Source: Selenomonas sp. AE3005
GTDB lineage: Bacteria > Bacillota > Negativicutes > Selenomonadales > Selenomonadaceae
Length of the DNA stretch: 64,000 nt
Assembly: GCF_905233635.1 (NCBI RefSeq)
Contig: NZ_CAJODG010000006.1
Location: 20,449 to 84,448, forward strand
Direction: 5' to 3'
Shown here piece by piece: positions 27,273 through 35,995 of this stretch (positions are counted from its first letter, which is position 1; each line of letters starts with the position of its first letter). Below the pieces are notes generated by a model. It did no database searches. It saw nothing but the letters and a program-made list of their open reading frames with translations, and was not told the origin of the DNA. Position numbers and translations under genes: made by a program.

Positions 27273-28031
27273 GTGTTAGCGATTGAACGACGTCAACTTA
27301 TTATGGACAAAATCAAACGGGAAAAAAAAGTATATGTCGCTGAGCTGAGCCAGCTTTTCAGCGTCACGGAAGAAACCGTGCGCCGGGATTTGGAAAAGCT
27401 GGAGAGCGAAGATTTACTGCGCCGCAGCTACGGCGGTGCCGTAATCAACGAGTCCAAGGCCAGCGAGGATTTGTCATTTCTCAAACGCAGTACCATTAAC
27501 AGCGAGAGCAAGAAATACATAGCCCAGCAGGCCTATCCCCTCATCAGCGACGGGGATACCATTATGGTAGATTCCAGCACCACCTGCCTGGCCCTGCTGC
27601 ACCAGCTGCAGGACCACCGCAATATCACCATCATCACCAACAGTATCCGCCTGGCCTATGATTTTTGTGCCTCCCCCTTCCGTATTATCTCCACAGGCGG
27701 CACCCTGCGCCCTAACTCCATGGCGCTGACAGGCTCAGCCACCTGCAAGGCTCTCCAAAGGTACTACGCCGACATTGCCCTTATCAGCTGCAAGGGACTT
27801 AACCGCCAGCTTGGCGTTATGGAATCCAATGAAGAAGAATCCGTGGTCAAGCAGGTCATGCTGGCCCAAGCCAAAAAAGCCCTGCTGCTCAGTGACAGTT
27901 CCAAATTTGACAAAACCGCCTTTGTCAAAACCTGCGACCTCAGCAGCATACATACCCTTGTTACCGACAAGCGGCCTGATGACAGCTGGCTCGATACCAT
28001 CAGTAAAAACCAGATTGACCTTATATACTAA
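27273..28031 (+). CDS. DeoR-family regulator of rhamnose genes
   Basis: Transcription repressor of 252 residues. An N-terminal helix-turn-helix (ERRQLIMDKI...VYVAELSQLFSVTEETVRRDLEKLE) is followed by the DeoR sugar-phosphate sensor domain, with ISTGGTLRPNSMALTG and SCKGLN segments. Control of the divergent rha operon is inferred from position and the intervening inverted repeat. Enteric rhamnose systems use AraC-type RhaS/RhaR instead. GTG start with AGGGG upstream. Confidence 0.9.
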   Translation: MLAIERRQLIMDKIKREKKVYVAELSQLFSVTEETVRRDLEKLESEDLLRRSYGGAVINESKASEDLSFLKRSTINSESKKYIAQQAYPLISDGDTIMVDSSTTCLALLHQLQDHRNITIITNSIRLAYDFCASPFRIISTGGTLRPNSMALTGSATCKALQRYYADIALISCKGLNRQLGVMESNEEESVVKQVMLAQAKKALLLSDSSKFDKTAFVKTCDLSSIHTLVTDKRPDDSWLDTISKNQIDLIY

Positions 28032-28071
28032 AAAAGAACCGCCTGCGAATACCTTCGCGAGCGGTTCTTTT
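28032..28071. terminator. Bidirectional terminator (regulator / uspA)
   Basis: Perfect 11-bp stem (AAAAGAACCGC/GCGGTTCTTTT) with poly-A and poly-U flanks between convergent genes. Confidence 0.88.
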
Positions 28072-28080
28072 CTTTTGCCA

Positions 28081-28623
28081 CTATATAATATAATGTTCAT
28101 CATCATCCCAGTCATCGGGCATACCTTTGCAGAGCAGCACCGGACAACTGGCGTTCTGGGTAACAAAGTTTGACACGCTGCCCATCAGCAGGCTGCGGAA
28201 TGTGCCAAAGCCATGCGTGCCCATGACAATCATATCGCTTTCCTCTTCCTCGGCAACGCGCAGAATCGTTTCCCCGGGGTCGCCCACTTCCACCCGGGTA
28301 TGGGCGCGGATTTCACTGGGAATAACGTGCATGAGCTCCGCCAAAAACTGATAGGCGGCGATTTTAAGTTCTGCCGGTACATAGCCGCTGAGGCTCACCT
28401 GCTCAAAGGCCGCTACATTTTTATTGTAGTCAACCACCATCAGCAAGGTCAGCTCCGCGTCCGTCACCGCCGCCAGGTGGATAGCCTCGCTGACAGCCTT
28501 AAAAGCCTGCCCGGAACCATCTGTCGGCAGCAGAATCCGGCTGCATTTTATCTCCTGCTTAGGCCGGCTTTTGATTTCCGCAATCAGGGATTCGGTGTCC
28601 ATTACTACGTTTTCACTACTCAT
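28081..28623 (-). CDS. Universal stress protein (UspA family)
   Basis: 180-residue cytoplasmic protein with one Usp domain: RILLPTDGSGQAFKAV at the start of the fold and the ATP-binding-type pattern MGTHGFGTFRSLLMGSVSNFV near the end. The first about 25 residues are a short acidic extension. ATG 28623 is supported by GGGGGAG 4 nt upstream. It lies 10 nt after the permease gene and probably belongs to the MarR-controlled run. Confidence 0.9.
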   Translation of the reverse strand: MSSENVVMDTESLIAEIKSRPKQEIKCSRILLPTDGSGQAFKAVSEAIHLAAVTDAELTLLMVVDYNKNVAAFEQVSLSGYVPAELKIAAYQFLAELMHVIPSEIRAHTRVEVGDPGETILRVAEEEESDMIVMGTHGFGTFRSLLMGSVSNFVTQNASCPVLLCKGMPDDWDDDEHYII

Positions 28624-28633
28624 ACTGCTCCCC

Positions 28634-29818
28634 CTATTCTGCCAGTTCCTTGGCCAGTTTGGCCATTTGCCGCTGCTGACGCTGTTCATCAGCCTGCTTG
28701 GCTAAAAGTTCCTTGCGCGACGCATTAAACCGCAGGCAGAACAAAATCCCCACAATGCCCATATAGACGAGAAACGCGCCAAAAGTCTGGGCAATGTCTG
28801 TAAGACCGGCACCACGCGCGATAATATCACGCTCAAAGTGGAATTCCCAGGTCAGCGGAAATACATGACTGAACTTTACCACCCAGTCGGCGAAAAAAGT
28901 CGTCGGGCCGGCACCGCCGCCCAGGATAAAGCCGCCGGGGATAAAGAGAATCATGCGGCTTGAGGCAATACCAGGATTAGCTGCCGTCCAGCCAAACATC
29001 AGCGACAATGTACCCACAGTGAAAATATAAAACAACTGAATAAAAATAAACGTAAAGATGTTTCCCGAAAAAGTCAAGTCACCCCAGACTCTAAGGACGG
29101 CCAGCCCCAGCACCCAGGACACCATCAGACAGCAGGCATAAGGCACCAACCTTGCCAGTAAATCCCAGGGCGTACCTTCCAGCAGGACTTTATCCAGCTG
29201 ATGTGTCAGGCGCAGGCGCGGTATCATACCGATGGTAGCAAACGTGAAAAACATGGAACCAAAGAAGAACAAAAAGCCCAGCGTTTCGCCGTTATCCTTT
29301 GATTCCTGCGGATTAAACAGATTGCGTGTCGCCAGGCTCACATTGCCGTACAAGCTGTCATTGCTGCTGCCCACATCGCCGTTAGCCATGGCATTATCAA
29401 GACCTACGATTTCATTAAGCGCCTCTTTGATATTACTGGTATTGGCGGAATTCGTATTGTCATAGAACACACCGATATTGGCCGCCACCTTCGTATAACG
29501 GTCCTTTTCCAGCCCTCGCGGAAAATACACCACCGCGACAGCCCGGTCCTGATAAAACAGGTCTTTGGGGTCCTGCGCTGTATTCAGCACCGCCGTCACC
29601 TTCATGTACTGCGACGCGTCTATACGGTTTATCAGGTCGCGCGTATAAGCCGAGTTATCCAAATCGATAACAACGACTTTAGCGTCCTTGGCAATGTTGC
29701 CAGTGAGGAGCACCGATACAAACAACGTGATAACCATGGCCACCATGATACAGACTTTTTCATAGGGCATGCCCTGGCCGGAAAACAGGAATTTAATTTC
29801 ATCTCTTAGCGAATTCAC
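28634..29818 (-). CDS. ABC-2 type membrane permease
   Basis: 394-residue membrane protein with one N-terminal segment, an extracytoplasmic region to about residue 165, then about five C-terminal segments, as in the ABC2_membrane_3/YhgE-like families. It overlaps the HlyD gene by 20 nt, so both likely form one export unit. No ATP-binding subunit is encoded nearby; it would have to be supplied from elsewhere or the transporter uses another energy source. GTG start at 29818. Confidence 0.8.
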   Translation of the reverse strand: MNSLRDEIKFLFSGQGMPYEKVCIMVAMVITLFVSVLLTGNIAKDAKVVVIDLDNSAYTRDLINRIDASQYMKVTAVLNTAQDPKDLFYQDRAVAVVYFPRGLEKDRYTKVAANIGVFYDNTNSANTSNIKEALNEIVGLDNAMANGDVGSSNDSLYGNVSLATRNLFNPQESKDNGETLGFLFFFGSMFFTFATIGMIPRLRLTHQLDKVLLEGTPWDLLARLVPYACCLMVSWVLGLAVLRVWGDLTFSGNIFTFIFIQLFYIFTVGTLSLMFGWTAANPGIASSRMILFIPGGFILGGGAGPTTFFADWVVKFSHVFPLTWEFHFERDIIARGAGLTDIAQTFGAFLVYMGIVGILFCLRFNASRKELLAKQADEQRQQRQMAKLAKELAE

Positions 29819-30893
29819 TATCTTTCACCCCAATAGTCATGCCCGGGATAATACCATCCTGGGGGTCAACATAAATACGCACCTGGAAGGCTGACAGGTC
29901 AGACTGTCCTTTTTCCCGTGACTGTTTCAGGTCAGCAAAACCCGGGGCCTGCGTCAGGAGTCTTACCGTGCCGGTGACTTTCTTTTCCCCGGCTACCGTC
30001 GTGCCGGTAATCTCCATGCCTTCGGACAAGCCGGCGGCCTGTTTTTCGCTGACATAGATATCATAGTAGCTGCGCTTGCTTTCGAGCAGCACCACCGGCG
30101 TGGACGGGGAAATCATTTCTCCTTCCTTGGCCAGTACCTTGAGGATTTTGCCGTCCTCCGGCGCACGCAGCGTCAGTCTTTCCTTGGCAACTTCCAATTC
30201 CTTTAACTGCACTTCAAGCGCCGCTTTCTGCTGGCGCAGAGCCTCCACATCATTGCCCATGTTGGCAGCAGCCTGACGTTCCTGGGCAATGGTGTCCGTA
30301 GAGCTGCCATTGGTGGCGGCTGTCAGACGGCGCAGCATTTGCTGCTGCTGTTCCACATTGGCCTGGGCCACATTAAGGGCCATTTCCGCGTCATCGAGCT
30401 GTGCCTGTGCAATGGCCCCGGCCTCCACCAATGCCGCCTTACGCCTATAATCAATCTGAGCGTTTTTTAAGGTTACATTGGCTGACTGCACAGCGGCCTG
30501 CTGCTGGTCAATCTGACGGTAGTTCTGGCTTTCATTCGTATCTGCCTTCATGAAGTTAATCCCCTGCGTACCGCTGGTGGAGGCAATCTGCGCCTCCATC
30601 TGCGCAATCTGCGTCTTTAACTTCGCAATAGCCAGGTCCGTGTCCGTGGAATCAAGCTCCATAATCACATCACCCTTTTTGACGAAATCGCCTTCCTTGA
30701 CAGCCTCCTTAATCAGCCGGCCGCTGACAGAATCAAAAGACATCTTCACCTGCTCAGCCGTGAGGATACCTTCCTTTTTCTCCGTTGCCAGCACAATGGC
30801 GTCATTGCCCTTGTACATCAGGATAAGTCCGCCGATAATCAACAGGGCGATAAATACAATCCCTGTACGCTTGGCCTTATTCATGGTATTCAT
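29799..30893 (-). CDS. HlyD-family periplasmic adaptor protein
   Basis: Membrane-fusion protein of 364 residues: one N-terminal membrane anchor (GIVFIALLIIGGLILM), lipoyl-like halves around KEGDFVKKGDVIMELD and APEDGKILKVLAKEGEMI, and a long alpha-helical hairpin (about residues 85-240, Q/A/L-rich). It would bridge the inner-membrane permease to the outer membrane. ATG 30893 has GGGAG 8 nt upstream; an operator matching the marR one lies just before it. Confidence 0.9.
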   Translation of the reverse strand: MNTMNKAKRTGIVFIALLIIGGLILMYKGNDAIVLATEKKEGILTAEQVKMSFDSVSGRLIKEAVKEGDFVKKGDVIMELDSTDTDLAIAKLKTQIAQMEAQIASTSGTQGINFMKADTNESQNYRQIDQQQAAVQSANVTLKNAQIDYRRKAALVEAGAIAQAQLDDAEMALNVAQANVEQQQQMLRRLTAATNGSSTDTIAQERQAAANMGNDVEALRQQKAALEVQLKELEVAKERLTLRAPEDGKILKVLAKEGEMISPSTPVVLLESKRSYYDIYVSEKQAAGLSEGMEITGTTVAGEKKVTGTVRLLTQAPGFADLKQSREKGQSDLSAFQVRIYVDPQDGIIPGMTIGVKDSEFAKR

Positions 30894-30916
30894 TCTCATA
30901 TCTCCCTTTATAAATG

Positions 30917-30933
30917 ATTAGTTTGCTAACTAT
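30917..30933. promoter_or_regulatory. MarR-type operator upstream of the hlyD-like gene
   Basis: ATTAGTT-TGC-TAACTAT, matching the site upstream of marR (31509-31525) at 15 of 17 positions including both arms. The second copy suggests that the same regulator controls the efflux genes separately from its own promoter. Confidence 0.65.
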
Positions 30934-31003
30934 ATAGATAAACATACCCAGCTGCCGCTCTGCCAAAGTCCAGCCAAAAGCTGAAACTGCGGGCAGCCGG
31001 TCA

Positions 31004-31489
31004 CTAGGCACTTAATTTTTTCAGCAGGGTGATTAACTGTTTCTGCTCTGCCTCCGTCAGCTTTTCCATCAGTTTACTGACTCGCAGGTAATGCGGCGGC
31101 AAAATCTCTGCCATAAAATCTGCCCCCTGCCTGGTCAGGCGTACCACCTTGCCCCGGCCATCGCTTTCTGCCGGCTTTACCGACACCAGGCCGTCCCGTT
31201 CCATACGCTGCAATGTGGTACTGATGGTGGCCCTGGTCACGCCGACTTTCTCTGCCAGCACCGACGGGGCTATCCCTTCCTTGCTGTGCTGGTGCAATAC
31301 CACCAGCGTACAAAACTTGCCGTCAGACAGATGGTATTCCCGTTGCAATACGTCCAGAATGGATTCCTGAATTTCTTCACTGGCGTCCTTAATGCTGAGC
31401 ATGGCTATCACCGCCGCCGGATTTATCTCCGGCACCAGTTCGCGATGCCGCTCCAGCTCGGCAAAGGTCGGTATCATTTCCCGTTTCAT
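31004..31489 (-). CDS. MarR-family transcriptional regulator
   Basis: 161-residue winged-helix protein. The DNA-binding region reads PSVLAEKVGVTRATISTTLQRMERDGLV followed by the wing (DGRGKVVRLT). It heads the co-directional run marR-hlyD-permease-uspA and probably represses it. Two near-identical palindromic sites in front of marR and hlyD support autoregulation. Confidence 0.92.
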   Translation of the reverse strand: MKREMIPTFAELERHRELVPEINPAAVIAMLSIKDASEEIQESILDVLQREYHLSDGKFCTLVVLHQHSKEGIAPSVLAEKVGVTRATISTTLQRMERDGLVSVKPAESDGRGKVVRLTRQGADFMAEILPPHYLRVSKLMEKLTEAEQKQLITLLKKLSA

Positions 31490-31508
31490 AAATGCTCCTC
31501 ATAAAGTA

Positions 31509-31557
31509 ATTAGTTATCTAACTATTTTTATTATAAGCATTTTCCCACTGTTGTCAA
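31509..31557 (-). promoter_or_regulatory. marR promoter with overlapping operator
   Basis: TTGACA (31552-31557), 16-bp spacer and TATAAT (31530-31535) on the minus strand form a near-consensus promoter. The operator ATTAGTT-ATC-TAACTAT (31509-31525) covers the transcription start region, well placed to block transcription. Confidence 0.75.
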
Positions 31558-31689
31558 CCAAGTAAATTATTATCGTTATAAAATTATTTTTCTGAATTAT
31601 TTATTATCTTATTCGCTTGTGGTATAATATACTTGATAGTCTAATTGCAGGGATGCAACGTACCCTGATGCAAAGGAAGGGATGATAAT

Positions 31690-32148
31690 ATGATCCGAAC
31701 ACAAACACCCAAGGGCGTACTCCGCAACTGCCCCCTGTGCGGCAAACTTTTCTCCGACACAGGATTTGGTTATTGCCAGAAATGCTACGACAAAAGCCGG
31801 GAATATGAGAATCAGATAAACGAATTCGTCAAAGCACATCCCCATTGCACCATAAAAGATATAGTCAAACAAACAAAAATTCCCATGCATATAGCCACCA
31901 GTATGATAAACAAGGGACAATTCATCGCCGGCGGCAAAATCAGCTACCCATGCAGCCGTTGCGGCCGCATGATTACGACCGGTCTCTACTGCAGTAACTG
32001 CATGGATTTGGTGCATCAGGCCACCGCCAACGCCAAGCGCTTGGAGATTGAACGCCGACAAAAGGAAGAACAGGCACGCATCAAAAAGAAATTCGAAAAA
32101 GAACGCACCTCCGGTCTCAATATCCTCAAAATATTACGTGGGAAATAA
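31690..32148 (+). CDS. YvyF/TIGR03826-like flagellar-operon zinc protein
   Basis: 152-residue protein resembling the TIGR03826 (YvyF) family found in flagellar operons. Two zinc-ribbon-like pairs are visible, CPLCGKLF..CQKC (about 18-36) and CSRCGRMI..CSNC (about 89-104), flanking a helical middle (AHPHCTIKDIVKQTKIPMHIATSMI). The tail is strongly basic and helical. It is monocistronic here, away from other flagellar genes. AAGGAAGGG precedes the ATG. Confidence 0.75.
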   Translation: MIRTQTPKGVLRNCPLCGKLFSDTGFGYCQKCYDKSREYENQINEFVKAHPHCTIKDIVKQTKIPMHIATSMINKGQFIAGGKISYPCSRCGRMITTGLYCSNCMDLVHQATANAKRLEIERRQKEEQARIKKKFEKERTSGLNILKILRGK

Positions 32149-32153
32149 GTACC

Positions 32154-32182
32154 AAACGCTCCGAGCCAAGCGGAGCGTTTTT
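32154..32182 (+). terminator. Terminator after the YvyF-like gene
   Basis: Stem AAACGCTCCG/CGGAGCGTTT with a U-run, 6 nt after the stop codon. Confidence 0.88.
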
Positions 32183-32244
32183 CTCTAGCCTCGCCCGGCA
32201 TGAATCGGTCACGCCAAATAATTGACAACAACCAGCAAACAACG

Positions 32245-32366
32245 TTATAACGAGGCAAGAAAATGTTCCCCACCTCAGCAGGTGGGGGCACGAATACCAA
32301 AACAGGCGGCGAGCATATCTCCCGCCTCGTTGAAACGCCAAGAGGAAGTTTTGCCTATGGCAAAAC
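32245..32366. repeat. MITE-like palindromic repeat, copy B (right end lost)
   Basis: Same element as copy A from TTATAACGAGGC through the GTTTTGCC/GGCAAAAC hairpin, but lacking the terminal CGGCGTTATAA. It lies in the 395-base gap between the YvyF-like and GNAT genes; the remaining 180 bases of that gap show nothing recognisable. Confidence 0.8.
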
Positions 32367-32544
32367 GTTGAAGATATGGCCGATATGCCATATCATGTGT
32401 TTGATAATTTTATGAATAGGAGTATGCTTTTTGCGTAAAGTTACCAGTGTATTGGAGCTTGTTCTGTAAGCGGCAGGCTTGCAGGACTGACTGGAAGTCT
32501 CCCGCCCTTCAGCAGTGCTAAACAATTGCTACGGGAGGCAGAAA

Positions 32545-33186
32545 ATGAACAAGAACAATTATATAATTCGCAGAGAAATACCAGCCGATTATGCTATCGT
32601 GGAAAATTTGGTACGCGAGAGCTTTTGGAATGTTTACCGTCCTGGCTGTGTGGAACATTATGTGCTGAAACATTTGCGGCAGACAAGTGAATTTGTTGCC
32701 GAACTTGATTTCGTAATGGAAAAGGACGGGCAGATAATCGGGCAGAATGTCTTTGTACGGGCCGAGATTGCCTGTGATGACAGCACGATTTTCCCCATTA
32801 TGACCATGGGGCCTATCTGCATTGCTCCGGCGTGGAAACGACAGGGCTATGGCAAGATTTTGCTGGATTATTCCTTGGAACAGGCGGCAGCGTCTGGCTG
32901 TCAGGCAGTCTGTTTCGAGGGAAATATTGATTTTTACGGCAAAAGTGGCTTTGTAACTGCGTCCTCTAAAGGGATTCGCTATCATGGTTTACCCGCAGGC
33001 GCGGATAGTTCCTTCTTCCTGTGCAAGGAACTTGTTCCCGGCTGTCTTAATTCCATCACCGGGGAATACACTACACCCTCCTGCTACTTCGTGACAGAAG
33101 AAAATCCTGAGGATTTTGCCCGGTACGAGGCAGGTTTCACCCCAAAGGAAAAACTGGTGCTGCCGGGACAAATTTTTAAAGATTAA
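32545..33186 (+). CDS. GNAT-family N-acetyltransferase
   Basis: 213-residue acyl-CoA-dependent acetyltransferase. The acetyl-CoA-binding motif is visible as GPICIAPAWKRQGYGKILLD, followed by CEGNIDFYGKSGFV. The C-terminal third is longer than the core GNAT fold. The substrate is unknown. ATG 32545 has GGGAGG 7 nt upstream; earlier in-frame codons lack a site. Confidence 0.85.
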   Translation: MNKNNYIIRREIPADYAIVENLVRESFWNVYRPGCVEHYVLKHLRQTSEFVAELDFVMEKDGQIIGQNVFVRAEIACDDSTIFPIMTMGPICIAPAWKRQGYGKILLDYSLEQAAASGCQAVCFEGNIDFYGKSGFVTASSKGIRYHGLPAGADSSFFLCKELVPGCLNSITGEYTTPSCYFVTEENPEDFARYEAGFTPKEKLVLPGQIFKD

Positions 33187-33229
33187 ACAGCAAATACAAA
33201 AGATAAAAACAGAGCAGTTACACCAAAAA

Positions 33230-33252
33230 GGCTCCGAGGAAAACCTCGGAGC
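33230..33252. terminator. Terminator beside the tRNA-Arg 3' fragment
   Basis: Perfect 9-bp stem GCTCCGAGG/CCTCGGAGC with a 4-nt loop and an A-run on the left. On the minus strand it follows the displaced tRNA-Arg 3' end just as 34650-34672 follows the intact gene, so it may be the original terminator of that tRNA gene. Confidence 0.7.
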
Positions 33253-33268
33253 TTATAATTTCATTGGG

Positions 33269-33309
33269 GCGTCAGGAGGGATTCGAACCCCCGACCCACG
33301 GCTTAGAAG
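33269..33309 (-). repeat. Displaced tRNA-Arg 3' end (attachment-site repeat)
   Basis: 41 bases identical to 34688-34728, the T arm, variable region and anticodon 3' side of tRNA-Arg(TCT). The matching 5' half of a tRNA is absent. The CCA remains but the discriminator differs. This is the typical trace of integration into a tRNA gene. Confidence 0.85.
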
Positions 33310-33471
33310 TTCATCCCCTAAATTACGCCCCAATTATTAGATCCTTTAACCCCAGTAATATCAAGAGTTCACGCTACAGCCAAAATCCATATTTTCCATA
33401 AAATTCTACTTTTCCAGGCTGTGTTGCTCTAGTTATTGCTCTAGTAAATTGGCTAACGAGCACTTGGCTAT

Positions 33472-34452
33472 TTACCAGTTATGATGTACAAATTCTACTG
33501 CCGCCTCTTGCGACAACGGGTATCTTTTTGCCAACTGCTGCACAGCTACATCTTTACCTAGATTAAGGTCTTTTACAGTAGCTATAACATTACGCATACC
33601 TTCATTGGTTGCTTCAGTTACGCCTTCATTGCGAGCATCCGTAATCATATCATCAATTGCCTTGCACACGTCAATCCGCTCCTCTCCTACAGGAAAGTTG
33701 AAATTTTGGCCAGAACAAACACTTATCGTCTGCGCAGCCAAACGGTCCAATGATTTATAATCCCGATTATTGTTTACCAGATTGGCTAGTTCTGTCTTAT
33801 CCTTAGAGTGCTTAATGAACTTCAACACCGCCTTCAAGTCAGACTGAAAGACGTCCAACTGCTGGTCAGTCATCATTGCCGGTGAAATCAAGTTCATCTT
33901 ATAATCGGTTGCATACTTCAAAATGTTTTCGTCTATATCTTCAGGATACATTTCTCGGAGGGTTACAGGAGCATCCCAATCATCTGCTCCCCAGTACACC
34001 ACCAAAGTAATTACAGGCAACACCTTATCATCACGATGGAACCCCGACAAAAACTCCGCCTTATCGTTCCCATGATTATGTGCCGCTTTATGCGATTTAG
34101 CCGTAGCAACAACCTGTTCGGTCAACGTCATAGCATCATAAAGCATGTTTCGGATAGGCATTGCCGTGTGAACTTCGGTCTGATTCTCTACGCCCAATAT
34201 ACAGTAAGCCGCCTTACCATCAGTCTTTAACGCCAGTTTCAATACATCTCTGGCCTTTTGCTCAGGAAGAGCTGCACCATTTGAACCATATGGCAGGACA
34301 ATGCTGGCAGTATCCATATCCTTTAATTCTTCCGGATGAAGTTTTTCCTCACCACCGAAGCAGAAACCATTGAAAAGGTCTGCAAAGCGATCAGGCTGAT
34401 TCATATATTCTTTCGTTATGGAATCCTTATCGCTCAAGTATTTGCACCTCAT
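33472..34452 (-). CDS. Rpn/PD-(D/E)XK nuclease family protein (putative transposase-like)
   Basis: Resembles the Rpn (recombination-promoting nuclease, formerly transposase_31) group. The start KEYMNQPDRFADLFNGFCFGG and the core AAYCILGVENQTEVHTAMPIRNMLYDA, with PVITLVVYWG, follow the family pattern of a PD-(D/E)XK fold. The C-terminus has the usual ARNEGVTEATNEGMRN helical repeat. The start is uncertain: ATG 34452 has a close-set AGGA, while TTG 34437 has GAGGTG 7 nt upstream and looks better. It is the sole gene in the tRNA-Arg island. Confidence 0.8.
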   Translation of the reverse strand: MRCKYLSDKDSITKEYMNQPDRFADLFNGFCFGGEEKLHPEELKDMDTASIVLPYGSNGAALPEQKARDVLKLALKTDGKAAYCILGVENQTEVHTAMPIRNMLYDAMTLTEQVVATAKSHKAAHNHGNDKAEFLSGFHRDDKVLPVITLVVYWGADDWDAPVTLREMYPEDIDENILKYATDYKMNLISPAMMTDQQLDVFQSDLKAVLKFIKHSKDKTELANLVNNNRDYKSLDRLAAQTISVCSGQNFNFPVGEERIDVCKAIDDMITDARNEGVTEATNEGMRNVIATVKDLNLGKDVAVQQLAKRYPLSQEAAVEFVHHNW

Positions 34453-34649
34453 TTCCTACCTGATACATCTTTCTACGCCCATTATAACGCACTTATAGCC
34501 ATAGTGTCTATCCCTTGCAATTTGCTACCAACATCCCCGTATTTGTTTATCTAATCAGTTTATTGATAGAATCATACAGGCAATATACGTACATATCCTT
34601 AATGCTTTCCAGTCTCTCTTTTTGCTAATGCCCCACTAAGCACAAAAAA

Positions 34650-34672
34650 GGCTCCAGCAAAATGCTAGAGCC
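34650..34672 (-). terminator. Terminator of the tRNA-Pro/tRNA-Arg transcript
   Basis: Stem with GGCTC/GAGCC arms and an internal CAGC/GCTA helix, followed by six Us on the minus strand, 12 nt after tRNA-Arg. Confidence 0.75.
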
Positions 34673-34683
34673 CTTGATTTCAT

Positions 34684-34760
<77 letters not shown>

Positions 34761-34768
34761 GGAGCTGA

Positions 34769-34845
34769 TGGTCGGGATGACAGGATTCGAACCTGCGACA
34801 TCCTGCTCCCAAAGCAGGCGCGCTACCAAACTGCGCTACATCCCG
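34769..34845 (-). tRNA. tRNA-Pro (anticodon TGG)
   Basis: Minus-strand cloverleaf: acceptor CGGGATG/CATCCCG, anticodon loop CTTTGGG reading TGG, T loop TTCGAAT and encoded CCA. It lies 8 nt upstream of tRNA-Arg, so both are likely co-transcribed. Confidence 0.96.
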
Positions 34846-34912
34846 AAAATTACTTATCTAGTATAGCGAAAAATGGCACCGCTGTCAAATATTTTTTCTA
34901 TTTTCCCAAGTG

Positions 34913-34938
34913 AAAGGAGGCTGATTTCAGCCTCCTTT
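34913..34938 (-). terminator. Terminator of the LPP20-like gene
   Basis: Perfect 12-bp stem AAAGGAGGCTGA/TCAGCCTCCTTT, about 20 nt after the stop codon at 34958. Confidence 0.8.
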
Positions 34939-34957
34939 GTTATGTTGCTATGTTATT

Positions 34958-35845
34958 TTACCGCAGGAATACGACGTTGGTGTTATCAAGGAAATGGGTA
35001 GCGCCGTTTTCGATGAGGACGCGGTTGGCGTCAGCGACGGACAGGATAGGCGTACCATTGTGGTTTTCCAGGCCTACGGCGCGGACAATCAGCGGATTGC
35101 TGCCGGCACGGCTGGCATTGCTCATATCTTTTGCATAGGAGGCCATGCCGTTCTGGATAACTTTGTCGTAATCGAGGTTCTTGTAGCCATAAATGGGTTT
35201 GCCTTTGACGTTTTTGATTACCGGGCTCATAACGGGTTTGAGGCCCAGGCCGCGGCAGTCAACGATAAGGCCGGTGAAACTGCCGATGGCTTTGCCATCC
35301 GGGGCAGAGGCTGCCGAAGAGGTGTTCTGCGTGGTGGTCCAGAGGCCATCGTCACGGTGTTCGATTCTGGCCGGGGCAACGTTGGGTTCCTGCACCGGGA
35401 AGGATTCAATTACAGCCGGACGGTCGATAACGGCGCTGGCCAAAGCGGATACACCGAACATTGGCACTTCCATGGTCACTTCGTAACCGCCGTCACCGGT
35501 CTGGCCTTCCGAAACGATACGGGCGCCACGAATGGTGGCATTAACCTTGGTTTTAATGATATCACTTTGTACAGCGGCCATGTCCACGGTGGTTTCAGCG
35601 TCCACATTTACGCCACCCACGTACTCAGCCAGCTGACGGTAAGCGTCGGCAATAGCAGCGCGGCGGGCCATCATACGGGCCTGTGCCATCGTCCGGGCAC
35701 CAGCCGGGGCTACACCGCCGCCGGTAGCGCGGATTACGTTGCTGTTCCAGTCTACATTCTCTGCTGCCAGTACAGTTGCCATAGAGGCCACGAGCATTGC
35801 TGCGACCAAACTGCAAAGGCCTAAGAGTCTTGCTAATTTTTTCAT
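34958..35845 (-). CDS. LPP20-like exported protein
   Basis: 295-residue protein with a Sec signal peptide (LCSLVAAMLVASMATVLAAE). The region ARTMAQARMMARRAAIADAYRQLAEYV followed by a beta-rich segment (VNATIRGARIVSEGQTGDGGYEVTMEVPM) matches the LPP20-type fold of several outer-membrane or periplasmic proteins. No lipobox cysteine is visible, so it is probably periplasmic or surface-associated rather than a lipoprotein. Role unknown. Confidence 0.7.
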   Translation of the reverse strand: MKKLARLLGLCSLVAAMLVASMATVLAAENVDWNSNVIRATGGGVAPAGARTMAQARMMARRAAIADAYRQLAEYVGGVNVDAETTVDMAAVQSDIIKTKVNATIRGARIVSEGQTGDGGYEVTMEVPMFGVSALASAVIDRPAVIESFPVQEPNVAPARIEHRDDGLWTTTQNTSSAASAPDGKAIGSFTGLIVDCRGLGLKPVMSPVIKNVKGKPIYGYKNLDYDKVIQNGMASYAKDMSNASRAGSNPLIVRAVGLENHNGTPILSVADANRVLIENGATHFLDNTNVVFLR

Positions 35846-35995
35846 GTTTAATCCCTCATTTCTTCCCTCATAAAAGATTACCTTATTAAGAATTTAGCAC
35901 ATATTTACACAGATTACAACTTATTTTCATCTGCTTTATATTGTTAATATCGCATGGCTTGATTAGAAACCTATGTAAATGGAATTAAAATTTGA

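Noticed and set aside
33265..33331. Functional second tRNA or tmRNA-like gene at the displaced tRNA-Arg end
   Set aside because: GGGGCGT can pair with ACGCCCC at the two ends, but the D arm and half of the anticodon arm are missing. It is better explained as an attachment-site remnant.
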